Of a stretch of 64,000 bases of DNA, positions 12,245-23,387 are shown one piece after another (within the stretch, counting starts at the first letter, position 1; the number at the start of each line of letters is the position of its first letter). The notes below the pieces were generated by a model that saw only the letters and a program-made list of their open reading frames with translations, was not told the DNA's origin and did no database searches. The DNA is from Neoscytalidium dimidiatum (Eukaryota; Ascomycota; Dothideomycetes; Botryosphaeriales; Botryosphaeriaceae). The stretch spans positions 3,038,001-3,102,000 of the forward strand of contig CM074700.1 of the NCBI GenBank assembly GCA_037367355.1. Direction: 5' to 3'. The translations under genes and the position numbers were made by a program.

Positions 12245-14247
12245 ATGGATATAACCGCATTTGTGGTCGCCCAGCGTGACGAGGCACTACTGCTGGGCGA
12301 CTACAACACCTACCGCCAGACCTGCTCGCGCCGCATCCTCACCCTCCGCAGGCGCACCGGCCGTGCCACGCCTAAGAATGCCAAATTCAGCCCCAAGGCC
12401 CCCGTCACCGCCGCAGACATCGCTCAAAGCCATGAGTATGTCCCCGCCTCCAAACTATCGAGTCTCTTCTGATCCCAGCCACCAGCTTCGTCCATCTACT
12501 CATCTTCACCGCCGAGCGCGCCTGGGCTCATGCAATGCACATGAAGTCTACCCATGCTGAAGACAATGCCGATCAGGGAATCACCGGCTCCACCCGCAAG
12601 CACATCATCTCGCGATTGCATAAGGCCGCCCATACTGCCAATGAGCTTGTCTCGCTGCTGCAAGATCCATCGTCTGGTGCCGCCAGCACCGATTTGCTCG
12701 AGGCCCAGGCCTACCTACATTCGCTGAGCGGTGCTGAGGAGTTTGAGAAGCAGGCTGAGGGAATTCACACCGATTCTACACAGCCACCTGATCAGCGTTG
12801 GAAGCAGTGCCTGCTCCATTTCTCTATCGCTCGCGTCATTTACAATGCCCTCCTCCAGGCCTCGAAGAAGGATTTATACAAGGAGTTCCTCGCGAGTAGC
12901 ATTGACCCAAGTATCCGCTACGCCGCCTATCAGTCTCGCCTCCCCAGAACGGTCTCGGTAGCCGAGGTCGCTCGCCAGTACTTCCCCAAGGATGATTCCG
13001 CTCTCGTTTCTGCCATTGAGAATGTCTATCCTGACGCTCTGAAGGACGAGGCTGCGATTACTGGTACGTTGCCCTCAAAGCCGTCTATTCTTTCGTCATT
13101 CTAACTTCTGCTACTAGGTAAGGGGGCGGAATCCACCGAGAAGATCCCTAATACCATCACATGGCGTTCCAGGACCGCCAACATCGTCGACGCCGCAGTT
13201 GGCCAGGCACTCGCAGCCGTTACGTCCGCTGAGTCACGTCTGGCCCAGTTCCTGGTCTCCGCAAACGAAGAGACTTCATCCCGTGACAAAGCCGCTGCCT
13301 ACGATGAGGTCCTAATCGCAAGTCAAGATGCTTCGGACTCTACTCGCCATGCTATCGAAGAACTGGAAAAAGAAGGAGTCAGCGAAGGAGACCCACGGAT
13401 GCAAGATCTCCGCGTGACTGATTTAGCCGTCAATTACGCGCTCATTGGCTGGCGCGTTGGAAGAAACCGGGTACTTATTGGCAGTGATGACGGTGCTGTG
13501 TTAGACACAGAGAATATCAAGAAGCCAAAGAGACCAAGGAAAGATGGCAAAGAATGGGTTGAAAAAGAGGAAGGTACCGGCCGAAAGCTCGCGAGGATAC
13601 GAGAACGGAACGTACTTTACGACTCGATCCTGCAGAGTATAGACTCGGTGAAGGACCTCAGGGGTGCCATGCGCGACGCTGCCTTCATCGAAGAGCTGGA
13701 CGGGAAAAAGGCATACTACCGCGCTCTCAAGTGCTTGAACCTGGGTTATTCTCATGCACACATCTCCCAGCCTAAGCACGCCCTTGCTTTGTTTGCCCGG
13801 GCGTTGGAGCTTGCGAATCAGGCCGTTGCTGCTGGCACTTCCGAATCTTCGCCCGGTCCTCCGAAGTTGGACATCACTCGCGAACAGGCTGAATCTCTGC
13901 GCTCTCGCGCTCAGGGTCTCACGTCGCAGTACCGCGCTCTGGTTGACCTCCACAATCATGTGACTAACCAGAGCGCGGCCGCCAAGGGCACTGTTTCCGC
14001 TCCCATCGTCGAGCGTTTGAACGATTATCCAGTGGGAGGTGTGGATCTTCAGAATTTGGTTCAGTGGCCACCGAAGCTGCAACCTGTGCCGGTGAAACCA
14101 TTATTCCTGGATGTTGCGTTCAATTACATCGACTACCCTGGAAGGTCAAAGGCGGCGGTAGAGAATGAAGGGGGAGTAAAGTTGGATAGTGTCCCTGCCC
14201 AGGCGGGAGAGCCGAAAAAGAGAGGTTGGTTTGGGTTTGGCCGATGA
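12245..14247 (+). CDS. SRP68: Signal recognition particle subunit SRP68
   Basis: Three exons, 12245..12435, 12486..13063 and 13118..14247, give 632 aa, close to fungal SRP68. Introns are 50 nt (GTATGT to ACCAG) and 54 nt (GTACGT to ACTAG), and both restore frame. SRP68 binds SRP RNA and pairs with SRP72 in the S domain of the particle, which targets ribosomes making secretory proteins to the ER. The N-terminal half has the helical RNA-binding fold, with the conserved patches YRQTCSRRILTLRR and FTAERAWAHAMHMK. The C-terminal FLDVAFNYIDYP followed by a basic GWFGFGR tail is typical of the SRP72-binding end. It is convergent with the ABC transporter, 423 bp apart. The alternative acceptor a few bases upstream shifts the frame, so I rejected it. 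Confidence 0.93.
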
Positions 14248-14670
14248 GCTAAATTTTGAGAGGAAGGTTACTGGTATGGAAAATATCAACCCCATTACTC
14301 GTGCAAAAAAGAAGGGAAAAAGAAGAGGAGGCTAGGAATAAAATCATTCATCGCAAATAGCGGGTAACCTTGATGTATCACCTCTACATCTGAGCAACTC
14401 GGATGCAACGGTTCTCATCTAAGTTCCCCAACTCTACATTCGTATATATACGTGATGTTGTTCTTTGGAACTACTTATAATCCCTGATCTAGTAGGTGCG
14501 TCACATCGCGAAGATTTCATTAAACTAATACCGGAACATACGGAGACTTGAGATCAACACCCAGGAATGACTATCTGAGCAAGCTCGGAACACGTATATC
14601 TCGAAAGTCACCCTAAGACCGCTCCCAAATTCAATTTTGCCATTACAGTTCCTTTACATTCCGCAGCAGA
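14248..14670. other. Convergent intergenic region, no gene
   Basis: This is AT-richer sequence between the SRP68 stop and the ABC transporter stop, consistent with two 3' UTRs. It has no open frame of note. Confidence 0.6.
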
Positions 14671-17600
14671 TCAGTCGTACCTCTTCCCTTGTCCCTGCGC
14701 TTCCACCAATGCTTTGAACATACTTCCTCTTGTCTCCAGCAGAGTCCGAGGTGGGCCAACTTCAACGATCTCCCCCCTTTCCATCACCACAACCCGATCA
14801 AAATCGAGGATTGTATCCAAACGGTGCGCAATAGCGATTACTGTTCTATCCGCAAAAGCAGAACGCAAGATGTCCTGCATCAGAGCATCCGTCGCTCTGT
14901 CGACGCTACGAAATTAAGACATGTCAGTATCTTCGTGCCATGTCTATTCTGTAAGGGGTAGAGGAGCCATGTCGAGAACCTACCTGCTCGTCGCCTCATC
15001 CAACACCACAATCCTCCCTGGCTGCAGCACCGCCCTCGCCAGGCAAAAAAGCTGCTTCTCGCCGTGGCTCAACAGCCCGTCAACATTCTCCAACCGGACG
15101 TCGAGCCCCGTCCCGCCCGGCGGCGCCGCCGCCTCCAGTTTCGTCCACAACTGGCACCGCCTCAGCGCATGCATCATCTCCGCATCCGACGGCCTGGGTC
15201 TCCTGTCCACGAACCCGACTTCCTCTCCCCCCCTCTTGCGTTCTTTGCTTCTAAGCGACGCATCCGTCACCCAAGGCGCCAAGTCCTCCCGCACGCTCTT
15301 GCCCAGGAAGAACGGCTCCTGCGGCAACGCGATCATGCCCGCCCGCAGCGCGCCCAGCGGCACCGCCCCTGTCTCCACGCCATCGATGGTTATCCCGCCT
15401 CCGCCGTCCTGATGCAGCAGTCCGAACAACGCGGCCACCAGACTCGACTTCCCGCTGCCGGTGCGCCCGCAGATGCCAACCTTCTCGCCCGGCGCGACGT
15501 TCAGGTTGGCATTGCGGACGACGCGGGGAGCGTCAACATCATCGCCGTACGAAGCCGAAAGGTCGCGCACAGCGATCGCCCCGCGGGACGGCCAGCCACC
15601 GCCGGGCGAGCCGACGACGAGCGGCGGCACCGCTGACGACTCCTGCGGCGTGTTCGTGCTGAACAGGCGGATGCGCGCGACCGCGCTCAGCGCCGTCTCG
15701 AGCTCCGTCCACGCGGTGACGAGCTCGCGGATGCTGACGCCCAGGTTCATGGCGCCGACGAGCGCCAGCCCGAGGTAGCCCGGGTCGACGCGCGCGCGCA
15801 GCCCGACCGCCAGCCCGACCAGCCCGACCACCAGGCCGGCCACCATCAGCTCGAGCACCAGCCGCAGCCAGTTCTGGATCGCCTGCAGCAGGTAGAAGGG
15901 CGCCTGCGACGCGTCCAGGAGCGCCTTGCCGCGCGCGCCGAACGCCGGCGTCCAGCCGTAGGCGCGGATCGTCGCGATGCCCGCGAGCGTCTCGAGGAAG
16001 TTGGTGCAGAGCGGCGCTTTGGCCTCGAGGTCCATGAGGCGGATTTGCCGCGACGTGCGCAGGTAGACGCGTTGGATGAGGTAGCCGATGCCCGCGAGGA
16101 TGGGGGCGAGGGCCGCGATCGGCGGCGTTGCGGTGATGAGGATGATGAGGTTGATGGTTTGGTCGCAGATGCCTGTGCGGGGGTGGGGGGATTGTTAATG
16201 TTGGATCTGCTGTGAAGGACGGAGTAGGGGAGAGGAGGGGGGAGGGGGGTAAGGTTCGGGTGGTTTACCGTATGTCGTGTTGACCCATGCGAATGGGAGG
16301 ACGTTGTCGATCAGAGTGATGTCCTGAGAGAAACGGTTCGTGATGGCGCCGACGTCGGTGGCGACGAGGTACGAGAAACGCGCATGTATGAAGGCGGCGA
16401 GCTGTTGGGCGTGCAGGCCTAAGCTGGAGAGGGGGCAGAAGATCAGAGTGAAGTGCGCGACGGTCGAAGAGATGAGGATGACGTCGACAAGCGTGATTGC
16501 GGAGAAGGTTCCAATGCTTTTTCGCAGGGAGTCCGGTGAGCTGCTGTCTTTGGCAAGCTCCTTGAGCCAGATGTATTGGACTGCATTGGCGCCGTTCGCG
16601 AGAATCAGGGTGACCAGGTAGATGGTGACCTGCTTCTTACCCACGGACTTAAGGTAGTAGATGAGCGTGCGAAAATCACCCGATCGCCTGTCATATCCTT
16701 CTTCAAGCTCGACGTCGGCCACCGCTGTGGCAGCCGACTCCTCCTTTTCCTCCATGGCCTCGTCTAGGCTGTCTTTGCTGAGGTCGGCGCTCGTTGACAC
16801 ATCTTTTTCAAAGCCGTGCAAGCTGTGAGCCTCCAGGAACCCAGGCTTCGCAGCGAGTTCTGTGTACGTGCCATCAGCAAGTATACGTCCTTCAGACAAG
16901 ATGATCAGCTTGTCAGCTTGCGCAGCCCAGCGCACAGAATGAGTTGCCAACACGGTCGTGCAGTTCATCTTGCGAAGCAGTCCGTCGCGGCCAAACACGC
17001 GGGAAAAGACGAGGTTCTCCGTCGTGTTGTCAAGACCAGATAGGATGTCGTCGATGACCAGAATTGGCTTCCGCGCGTACAAGGCGCGGGCGAGCGAGAT
17101 CCTGTTCTTCTGGCCCCCGGAAAGAGTGATCCCTCGCGAACCGACCATGGAGAGATCCCGGTTCTTCAATTCGGTGAAGTCCCGCCTGAGTCCGCAGGCC
17201 CAAGTCACCGTGTCATACCAGCTCTGGTCGAACTCGCTTTCCCCGAGGATGTTTTGGCGTAACGTCGCGTTACGCAGCCACGGCGTCTGGGCGCAGAAGG
17301 CGATGCCGGATCCGTTCGTTGCAAGGCTTCCGACGAGAACCGTGGTTTCGTCAATCAGGGACTGGAGAAGGACAGATTTCCCGGAAGCAACTTTGCCGAA
17401 GACCATTGTGAGGGAGCCTTCGTCGATTTCCAGCGTAATATCGTGCAGCAGAGCCTGCATGCCATCCATTCCGAAGGAAACGTTGAGAGCTTGGAACGCT
17501 TTCGACGGTGCGGCTCTGTGGCGGATTGTCCGAAGCTCGATATCTCTAGGGCGCTGAATGGATCCCCGGCTATTTTCGACAGTTCCAATATCATCGATGT

Positions 17601-19559
17601 CGACGAGATAAATCTGGATGCGGTGGAGCGAGGCAGCTGCGCTCTGAAATTGCGGGATATGTTGAAGTACTGAAAGCATGGGGCTTGTCACAAGCTTCAG
17701 AGCAGAAAGAGACGTAAAGAGCGCATCAAAGTCAAGAACGTTTCCGTTGACGAGAGATATTACCGCGAAAGTGACGTAGGTGGAATATGTGGAGAGCTGG
17801 AAGATCATATTTGCTGCGAACGTCAGAAAGGACCTTCTCTCAGGCAGTGCATGGGAAGAACTCACAAACTGCGAATACCCACGTCATAAGCTTTCGAACG
17901 TGCCTGGGACGAGGTTTAACAAAAGAGCAAGAAGAATAGTAGTTCTCTTTTAATCTTACCGATGCGCAGTGACTTCTTCAGCTCTCAGAGCCGACACCAT
18001 GCTGTGTACAGCGTCGGTCAGGCCAAGCATCCGGATCCCTTTCGTAGATGATGCAACACTCGCAATTGTTGTGACGCGTTTCTCTGTCATGGCTACCCAA
18101 TCCAACTGGCGTCTTTTCACGCTACCACCGAGTCCAAAAGAGAGTACTGTGGAGGCAAAGATTACGACAAGTGGCGCAACGAACGCCGCCCCCAGCTTGG
18201 TGTACAAAATGTACAAAGCAATTCCGGAAGTGACGGCTACCGCCCAGATGTCATGCACGTTCTTTATACCCTCGAGGACTTTCTCAACGTCGACATTCAT
18301 GAGGACCGTAGCGGAGCCGAGGTCAACGTCCTGAGAAGTGATTGAGAGTGCTTTGTGGTAAATGGAGGAGATGAGCACTTGACGCAGTTTTACGCAGAAC
18401 CGCGATACGCTCTGTGTGTACCACGAGGAGAATATGGCGAGGAAAAAGTAGTTCAGGGCAAACGCCCCGATGAGGCCGTATCCTTCGTTGGTGGTAGTAG
18501 TGTTGACTGGCTTTTCAACATAGGCAACCGTGGTCGCGATGAGGAACGGCTGTGCTAGTGTGGTACCCATGTATAACAGCCTGGACTCACGTCAGCTTGA
18601 AAGCGTACTACTTGAAGAAGGGGCTGTCAGACTTTGGCAGGACTGGTAGGAAAACATCGTATCTGAGAACAGCGCAGATTGTCCACAGCAGGGCATGATC
18701 TGCGGATTGATTCTCCGGATTTTCCCATCTTCTCTGGAAACTTTCATGCAACTCGTCGGCTACCAACTCCTTATCAATTTCGTGAAGGTCCTGAGGACGA
18801 AGAATCTTGCGATATCCTGTGGAGACAATCAGTCTGTAATTCTGGGCAATGATCGCTCAGCCTACCTTCTCTGAAGAGGTCATTGAGGTACCAGAACAGC
18901 CTTTGGCCAAACAGGCCGATTGTCTCTTCTGGAGAGAGCCTCCGATCATCGTCTGAAACGAGGAGGTCCTTTTTACTAAGGGACTCCAAGAGCAGCAACA
19001 ATCCAGTGAGGGCGGTGTGTACCGCTGTTGAGCTTACAAGAGCAGTATCGTACTCCATGAGAAATAGGGTCCGTAGCCTGACAGCATCGCAGAAGAACAG
19101 AACAAGAAGAAAGAATTGAAGCAGATGACTGGGCCTTACAGCCTTGGAGTGCTCCTGCCGGGAAAGAAGCACAATACACCAGGAAGAGAGAAATTCGAAG
19201 CCTGCAGCCGCAATCGAAATTTTCGTTCTGTACTTATCCGCTCTTGCCCAGAAGGCAAGCAGCAGAGTGCTCGAAGCAGCGTATAGAGTACCCACGATCT
19301 GATGCGAGTTATCAGCGATGATACAATACCAAGGACTCAAGGCGGATACCAGTTTGAGGAAGCCGAGATGGCTGTTCTTCACGATGCGCTCTCGGCGACG
19401 GCGCAAGGTCATCAGCCGCAGCGGAGCGAGCAACAAGAGACAGGCTTGGGGCAAAACTCCAAGCATGCTCTCCTCGAAGGTTAAGGTGAAGTCAAAGCCT
19501 CCCCGACAAGCTCCCACTCCCGGCCCGAAGGACCCGTCGGATCCACAGGCCTGGCTCAT
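14671..19559 (-). CDS. ABCC-type (MRP-like) ABC transporter
   Basis: Eight exons, complement(14671..14905, 14984..16172, 16269..17813, 17866..17903, 17960..18580, 18633..18816, 18866..19298, 19350..19559), total 4455 nt and give 1484 aa in one frame. Order: N-terminal membrane region (TMD0-like), TMD1, NBD1, TMD2, NBD2. NBD1 has Walker A GKVASGKS, signature LSGGQKNRISLARAL and Walker B VIDDILSGLD, with Asp at the catalytic position as usual for ABCC NBD1. NBD2 has Walker A GRTGSGKS, a changed signature LSHGEKQ and Walker B VVLDEATSSVD. The intron at 18581..18632 uses a weak donor GTCTGA but has a GCTGAC branch site and restores PVLPKLLYMGTTLAQPF. A 38-nt exon (17866..17903) is the least certain part. 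Such pumps export conjugates, drugs or secondary metabolites from the cell or into the vacuole; the substrate is unknown. Confidence 0.92.
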
Positions 19560-20577
19560 GGATGCGACAGCCTCAGCCCTATCAACCTTCGAAGAAATGG
19601 ATATGGCTGAGCGGATTGCTCAGGAACTGAGAATTGGTGAAAAAAAAAAAAATCTATGATGCGTTGGATGATTTCCCCGGTCCATGAGGTGGAATTGCGA
19701 AACTGAAGAATTAAGTTTCTGCCTGGAAGCACCCCATTTTCCCCCAAAAACGGGAATCGAATCATCTCACACGCGCCATTGCGCCATGCCGCATTCACCC
19801 GCCTCATCAAAGAGCGCCACTCATGTGCCGCTTGCTTGGCACGTCGTTATCTGTCAGCCCCAGCACGACAACTTACACGGCAGCGGAATCCGGTGCAGCG
19901 AACTCCGCTTGTCGCATTCCGCACGGAGTTGACACCGCGACCGTGAGCTTTTAGTCTTCACCCGCACTTTCTATGCAGTGATAAGAACCGCTTTTCCATT
20001 TTCCCTCCATAACTTTTTGCGGGCAATTTCGAAACGGATCAGTTGCTAAGTCTGAACCTCGGATCCGTGTCTGAGTTACGAATACTTTATGTGCTTCGTG
20101 ACAATTCAAAGGAGGAGTTCAAGCGTATTTAGGGTTTGCCTACATGGATTTTCCCGCTCGCGGTCCGTATTCTGGCTCGTATTGGAAATTAGCATCTGTA
20201 GGTTTAGTACGTTACTGATCTTTTAATAGTCTGTCACTGAACTATTCTTCAAACGAATAGTGTCCGCACATTCCGCAAAAAAATTCGTGCTCGGGCATTG
20301 AAACACATGCATTCATCAAGGATAAGCTTGCCAAAGATGTAGCACCAGCAGAATACACATGGACCGAAACTCGGGCTGGAGGATTGCATACGACAGGCCC
20401 ATTTGATTTACAGAGTAAGTATTCGATCGCATAATCCATTACATTCATAAACAGCCTGATCACCCGTAGCTATTGAGACAGTATTCCGCGTGGTGAACCC
20501 TTTTCCTTTTCGGTAAAATATAATACTCTCGTTGGCCATCTGAAGATTGACGATAAAGCGAATTGGCTATAGCCTCA
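19560..20577. promoter_or_regulatory. ABC transporter promoter region
   Basis: About 1 kb lies upstream of the ABC transporter and downstream of the MYND gene. No gene is seen. At 19918-19927 there is TCCG-CA-CGGA, an inverted repeat of the half-site used by fungal drug-resistance Zn2Cys6 regulators, about 360 bp upstream of the start. CGG-AAT-CCG occurs nearby at about 19884-19892. Function is inferred. Confidence 0.4.
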
Positions 20578-21231
20578 CTAAGCCGGACGGCAGACCTCCT
20601 TGTGTTTCTTCCAGGCCTTCTTCTGGCACTCAGCGTCGCAGTAGCGCGCTTTACGGCACCGTCCACAATGCAACAGACTATCGTTCTGCTTGCGACAAGC
20701 ATCACATTCGTCTTCCGCCGTCTCGACACCGGCGAAGAAGGTCGGATCCAGCAGATTGAGTCCAATGTAGCCATGAGAATTGGGCGTGGACTCGCGGGTA
20801 TCGAGTTCCGTGGCGACCTCTTCGAGGCACTTCCCAGCGAGGTCCAGCGGAACGCCGTTCTGGTAGCGAACCACGGCCTCGGCCATCTTGCTCTTGGCAG
20901 TATTGTACATGCCGAGGCGAGACTTGGTAGCGGCCTTGACGTACTGGCGGTACTCTTCGGAGAGAGTGGCGCCGTGGCGCATGGCAGCTGCAGCCAGGAT
21001 GACGATGGCTGTCTTCGCGCCCCAGAACCCGAGGTCGCTCTGGCTGTCGAAGTTACCGTCGCGGAGGTTACGGAACTCAGCGTCGAGTTTGCCGCTGTCG
21101 AGCTCGTTGCGCAGACGGATTGGATTCTCTGGCATGAAGAGATCGTCTTTAGTATCCATACGTTCGGTCAGCGTGCTCAGGACATCCAAGTCGCGGTCAT
21201 TCTGGAAAAAGTCTTCGCCGAAGAAACCCAT
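20578..21231 (-). CDS. MYND zinc-finger protein
   Basis: One exon of 217 aa starts at the ATG at 21231. The C-terminus (about residues 177-215) is a MYND finger: CDACRKQ, then CGRCRKARYC, then CQKKAWKKHKEVC, with all expected Cys and His ligands. MYND fingers bind proline-containing peptides in partner proteins. The N-terminal 170 residues are helical and lack a SET or other catalytic domain, so this is an adaptor-type protein, not a methyltransferase. A TTTCTTTAG acceptor lies directly before the ATG, with a GTAAGT donor about 60 nt upstream, so a 5' UTR intron is likely. An upstream ATG at 21442 could instead contribute an N-terminal extension if a GTACGA donor were used, which I consider less likely. 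Partners and role are unknown. Confidence 0.8.
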   Translation of the reverse strand: MGFFGEDFFQNDRDLDVLSTLTERMDTKDDLFMPENPIRLRNELDSGKLDAEFRNLRDGNFDSQSDLGFWGAKTAIVILAAAAMRHGATLSEEYRQYVKAATKSRLGMYNTAKSKMAEAVVRYQNGVPLDLAGKCLEEVATELDTRESTPNSHGYIGLNLLDPTFFAGVETAEDECDACRKQNDSLLHCGRCRKARYCDAECQKKAWKKHKEVCRPA

Positions 21232-21442
21232 GCTAAAGAAAGGTTGGTGAGCTTGGTAAAGGAATGCTCAATGACATAAGCAGAGACTTACATGGATGTA
21301 ACGGTAAGCGGACAATCGAGTAGAGCTGGACGTGGGATGAGTCAGGCAGCAGGTCGTACCTCAGATCTGTGGAGGCGGATGAGAATGACTTGTGCAGGAC
21401 GGACCTGGGCGCAAAGGTTGACTTTAAACAGGCAGAAGCCAT

Positions 21443-23387
21443 GAAAGGAAGCAGCGGCTGTGATCAGAAAGCTGCTTGGCGCTAGTTTGCGTGGCAGCTG
21501 CCGCTTCCCAGGTGGGCGCCCGCCTCATGCGTGCCTACCTCTTGGCCCACGACCCATGGGATCCGCAAGATCTCGTAGCTTCACCTTGTCCATTTATATT
21601 TATCATAGGTAGGGAGCCAACTTATTTCAGAAAGGAGCACTGAGGATGCACATGAGTTGAATTCCTCGCATGCCTTGCCTGGCACTAACGCCTCTCAACG
21701 CTGGCCACAACAGTGTTCTTAAGAGGCTCTTCTCGGACTTACAGCCTTTGAATAAAGAATACCTTCCGGCAAAGGCTCAAATTTGGCTATTGGCCCCGTT
21801 GAAACTCTTGTTGTGGTTATCGCGGAGATTGAGCAGGAGAATCTGAGCAAGTCCTACTCAGTCTGGAGTTGGGTCACGTGTGATGATAGCGGCAGCCACT
21901 AGAAAACTAAAATTGCCCAAGAGCTCAAGCTAGTCTATATTTACAGTGCGGTCCCGCTTATGCTGTGAAAAGGAAGCGCACTACCGGTGTGGACATCCAG
22001 TAAGATGGAGACCTGGGTCTCGACCTCAGAGATACTTGGGACTAAAGTGCCAAACCTACGCTTTTTCAGAAGGATATAGGACAATTCGTATGACAAGTAA
22101 TTTCACGCAAAAGAGCACTGCCATTGGAAATGGTGTTCCGTAATTGCTGCTGTGAACTTTGTGAAAGTTGTCGCGTGGTCAGACCAGATGGATGAATTTG
22201 GCGAGTAGAAGGATGTTATGTCCGAATTTAGGAACGAGAATAGCTAATGGGCAGCTACTTCCATACACAATTAGAGTTGTCTCTACTACGACTCACACGT
22301 CATGGAAGACGAAATGCTCCTTATTTTCCAAGATTTCTACAGCCCCCTTTCAACTTCACAGCAGTCACGCTATCCGAACCCAGATTCAATTGTACCAAGC
22401 CTTGGTGCAAGTAGAAATTGTGAGTGACTTCTCTCTGATGCGTATGATTTGGCTCGGTCAAGTGCGCTGCTGCTAAAGCTGTTCCAGTGCCACATCACGG
22501 GGCTCAAGACTTATGACGGCATGTGCGTTCACAGTCTGAAATCAGGAAGAGCGGTTGGGCTGGAGGAATCTTATCACATGCATTGATCTTCCGCCTACAT
22601 ACTTTTCTCTACTGCTGTTCGCACACACCTTTGCCAACTCCTCCGGCACATCCATCCGTTTCCGCTCCAACTCCCAAATTGACAACGTCCATCTCGATAC
22701 TTCCCAAGGATTTCTTGTCTCACGCGAGATCAATCTCGGAAGCTGTCAAGCCCACAAGTCCTTTGGGATATTACAGGCGCTCAACAGCATCAAATCGCCG
22801 CTGCCAAGATCTTCCCGTTAATCGTTGACAGAACCTCCACCTGTCTCGAAGACCGAATCTTGTCCACACCCTCCAGCAAGATCTTTCCTTCCTTGCCCAC
22901 GATCATTTCCTTACTCGATCCTGTCCATCGCACGCTTCCTCTGAGGTTCGCTTCTCTACACGAACTCGGCCATTGAAGAAGCCGGCGACGTATAAGTCCT
23001 TCGAGGTCTTGACAAATATCCAAAACAACAATCCGCGAAAAGGTCTTCTTCTTCCTTTTTAACGATATCTTTTCTAACACCGAGAAGACACCCTCTTTCA
23101 CCGTTCACAATCGTTCACAAGAGCTCCCAGCTAACTCAAAGATCTTCTCATAAGATCTTCGCCTGTGGAACCCATAAAAGCTCCTTCATTTCACAAAGTC
23201 TTGTCAACACAGCACGAACACTTCGTCTTTCCCAGAAGAAGAGCGATCTAGCTGCTACGGACGCTTCCTCCAAACTGCCACATCTCTTCCTAGGTGTCAC
23301 GGTTGACTACTGTGCCTAAAATCCCTCATTAACTCGAAACCCATCAAATTCAGATATTCTACCAAGCGATCTTGTCACTTCGCCAAA
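21443..23387. other. 1.9-kb gene-free region with repeated AAGATCTT palindromes
   Basis: I see no supported gene. The left two thirds are AT-richer and featureless. From about 22560 to the next start the plus strand is pyrimidine-rich, as in a long fungal promoter or 5' UTR. Four perfect AAGATCTT palindromes sit at 22806, 22878, 23139 and 23152. Confidence 0.5.
22806..23159. promoter_or_regulatory. Four AAGATCTT palindromes upstream of the 23.4-kb gene
   Basis: Exact copies are at 22806-22813, 22878-22885, 23139-23146 and 23152-23159. The last two start 13 bp apart. Flanks are also similar (AAGATCTT followed by pyrimidines). An 8-bp palindrome recurring four times in 354 bp is far above chance for a given octamer. 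A dimeric transcription factor site is the simplest reading; no factor is assigned. Confidence 0.45.

Noticed and set aside
18601..18632. GTAGTACG as the donor of the ABC transporter intron near 18.6 kb
   Set aside because: It would leave a 31-nt intron, too short for fungal splicing, and would add SDSPFFK. The GTCTGA donor gives 52 nt with a good branch site.
21233..21442. Upstream ATG frame as the true N-terminus of the MYND protein
   Set aside because: Joining by the best GTAAGT donor gives the wrong frame for MGFFGEDFF. Only a weaker GTACGA donor would keep it, so I kept the ATG at 21231.
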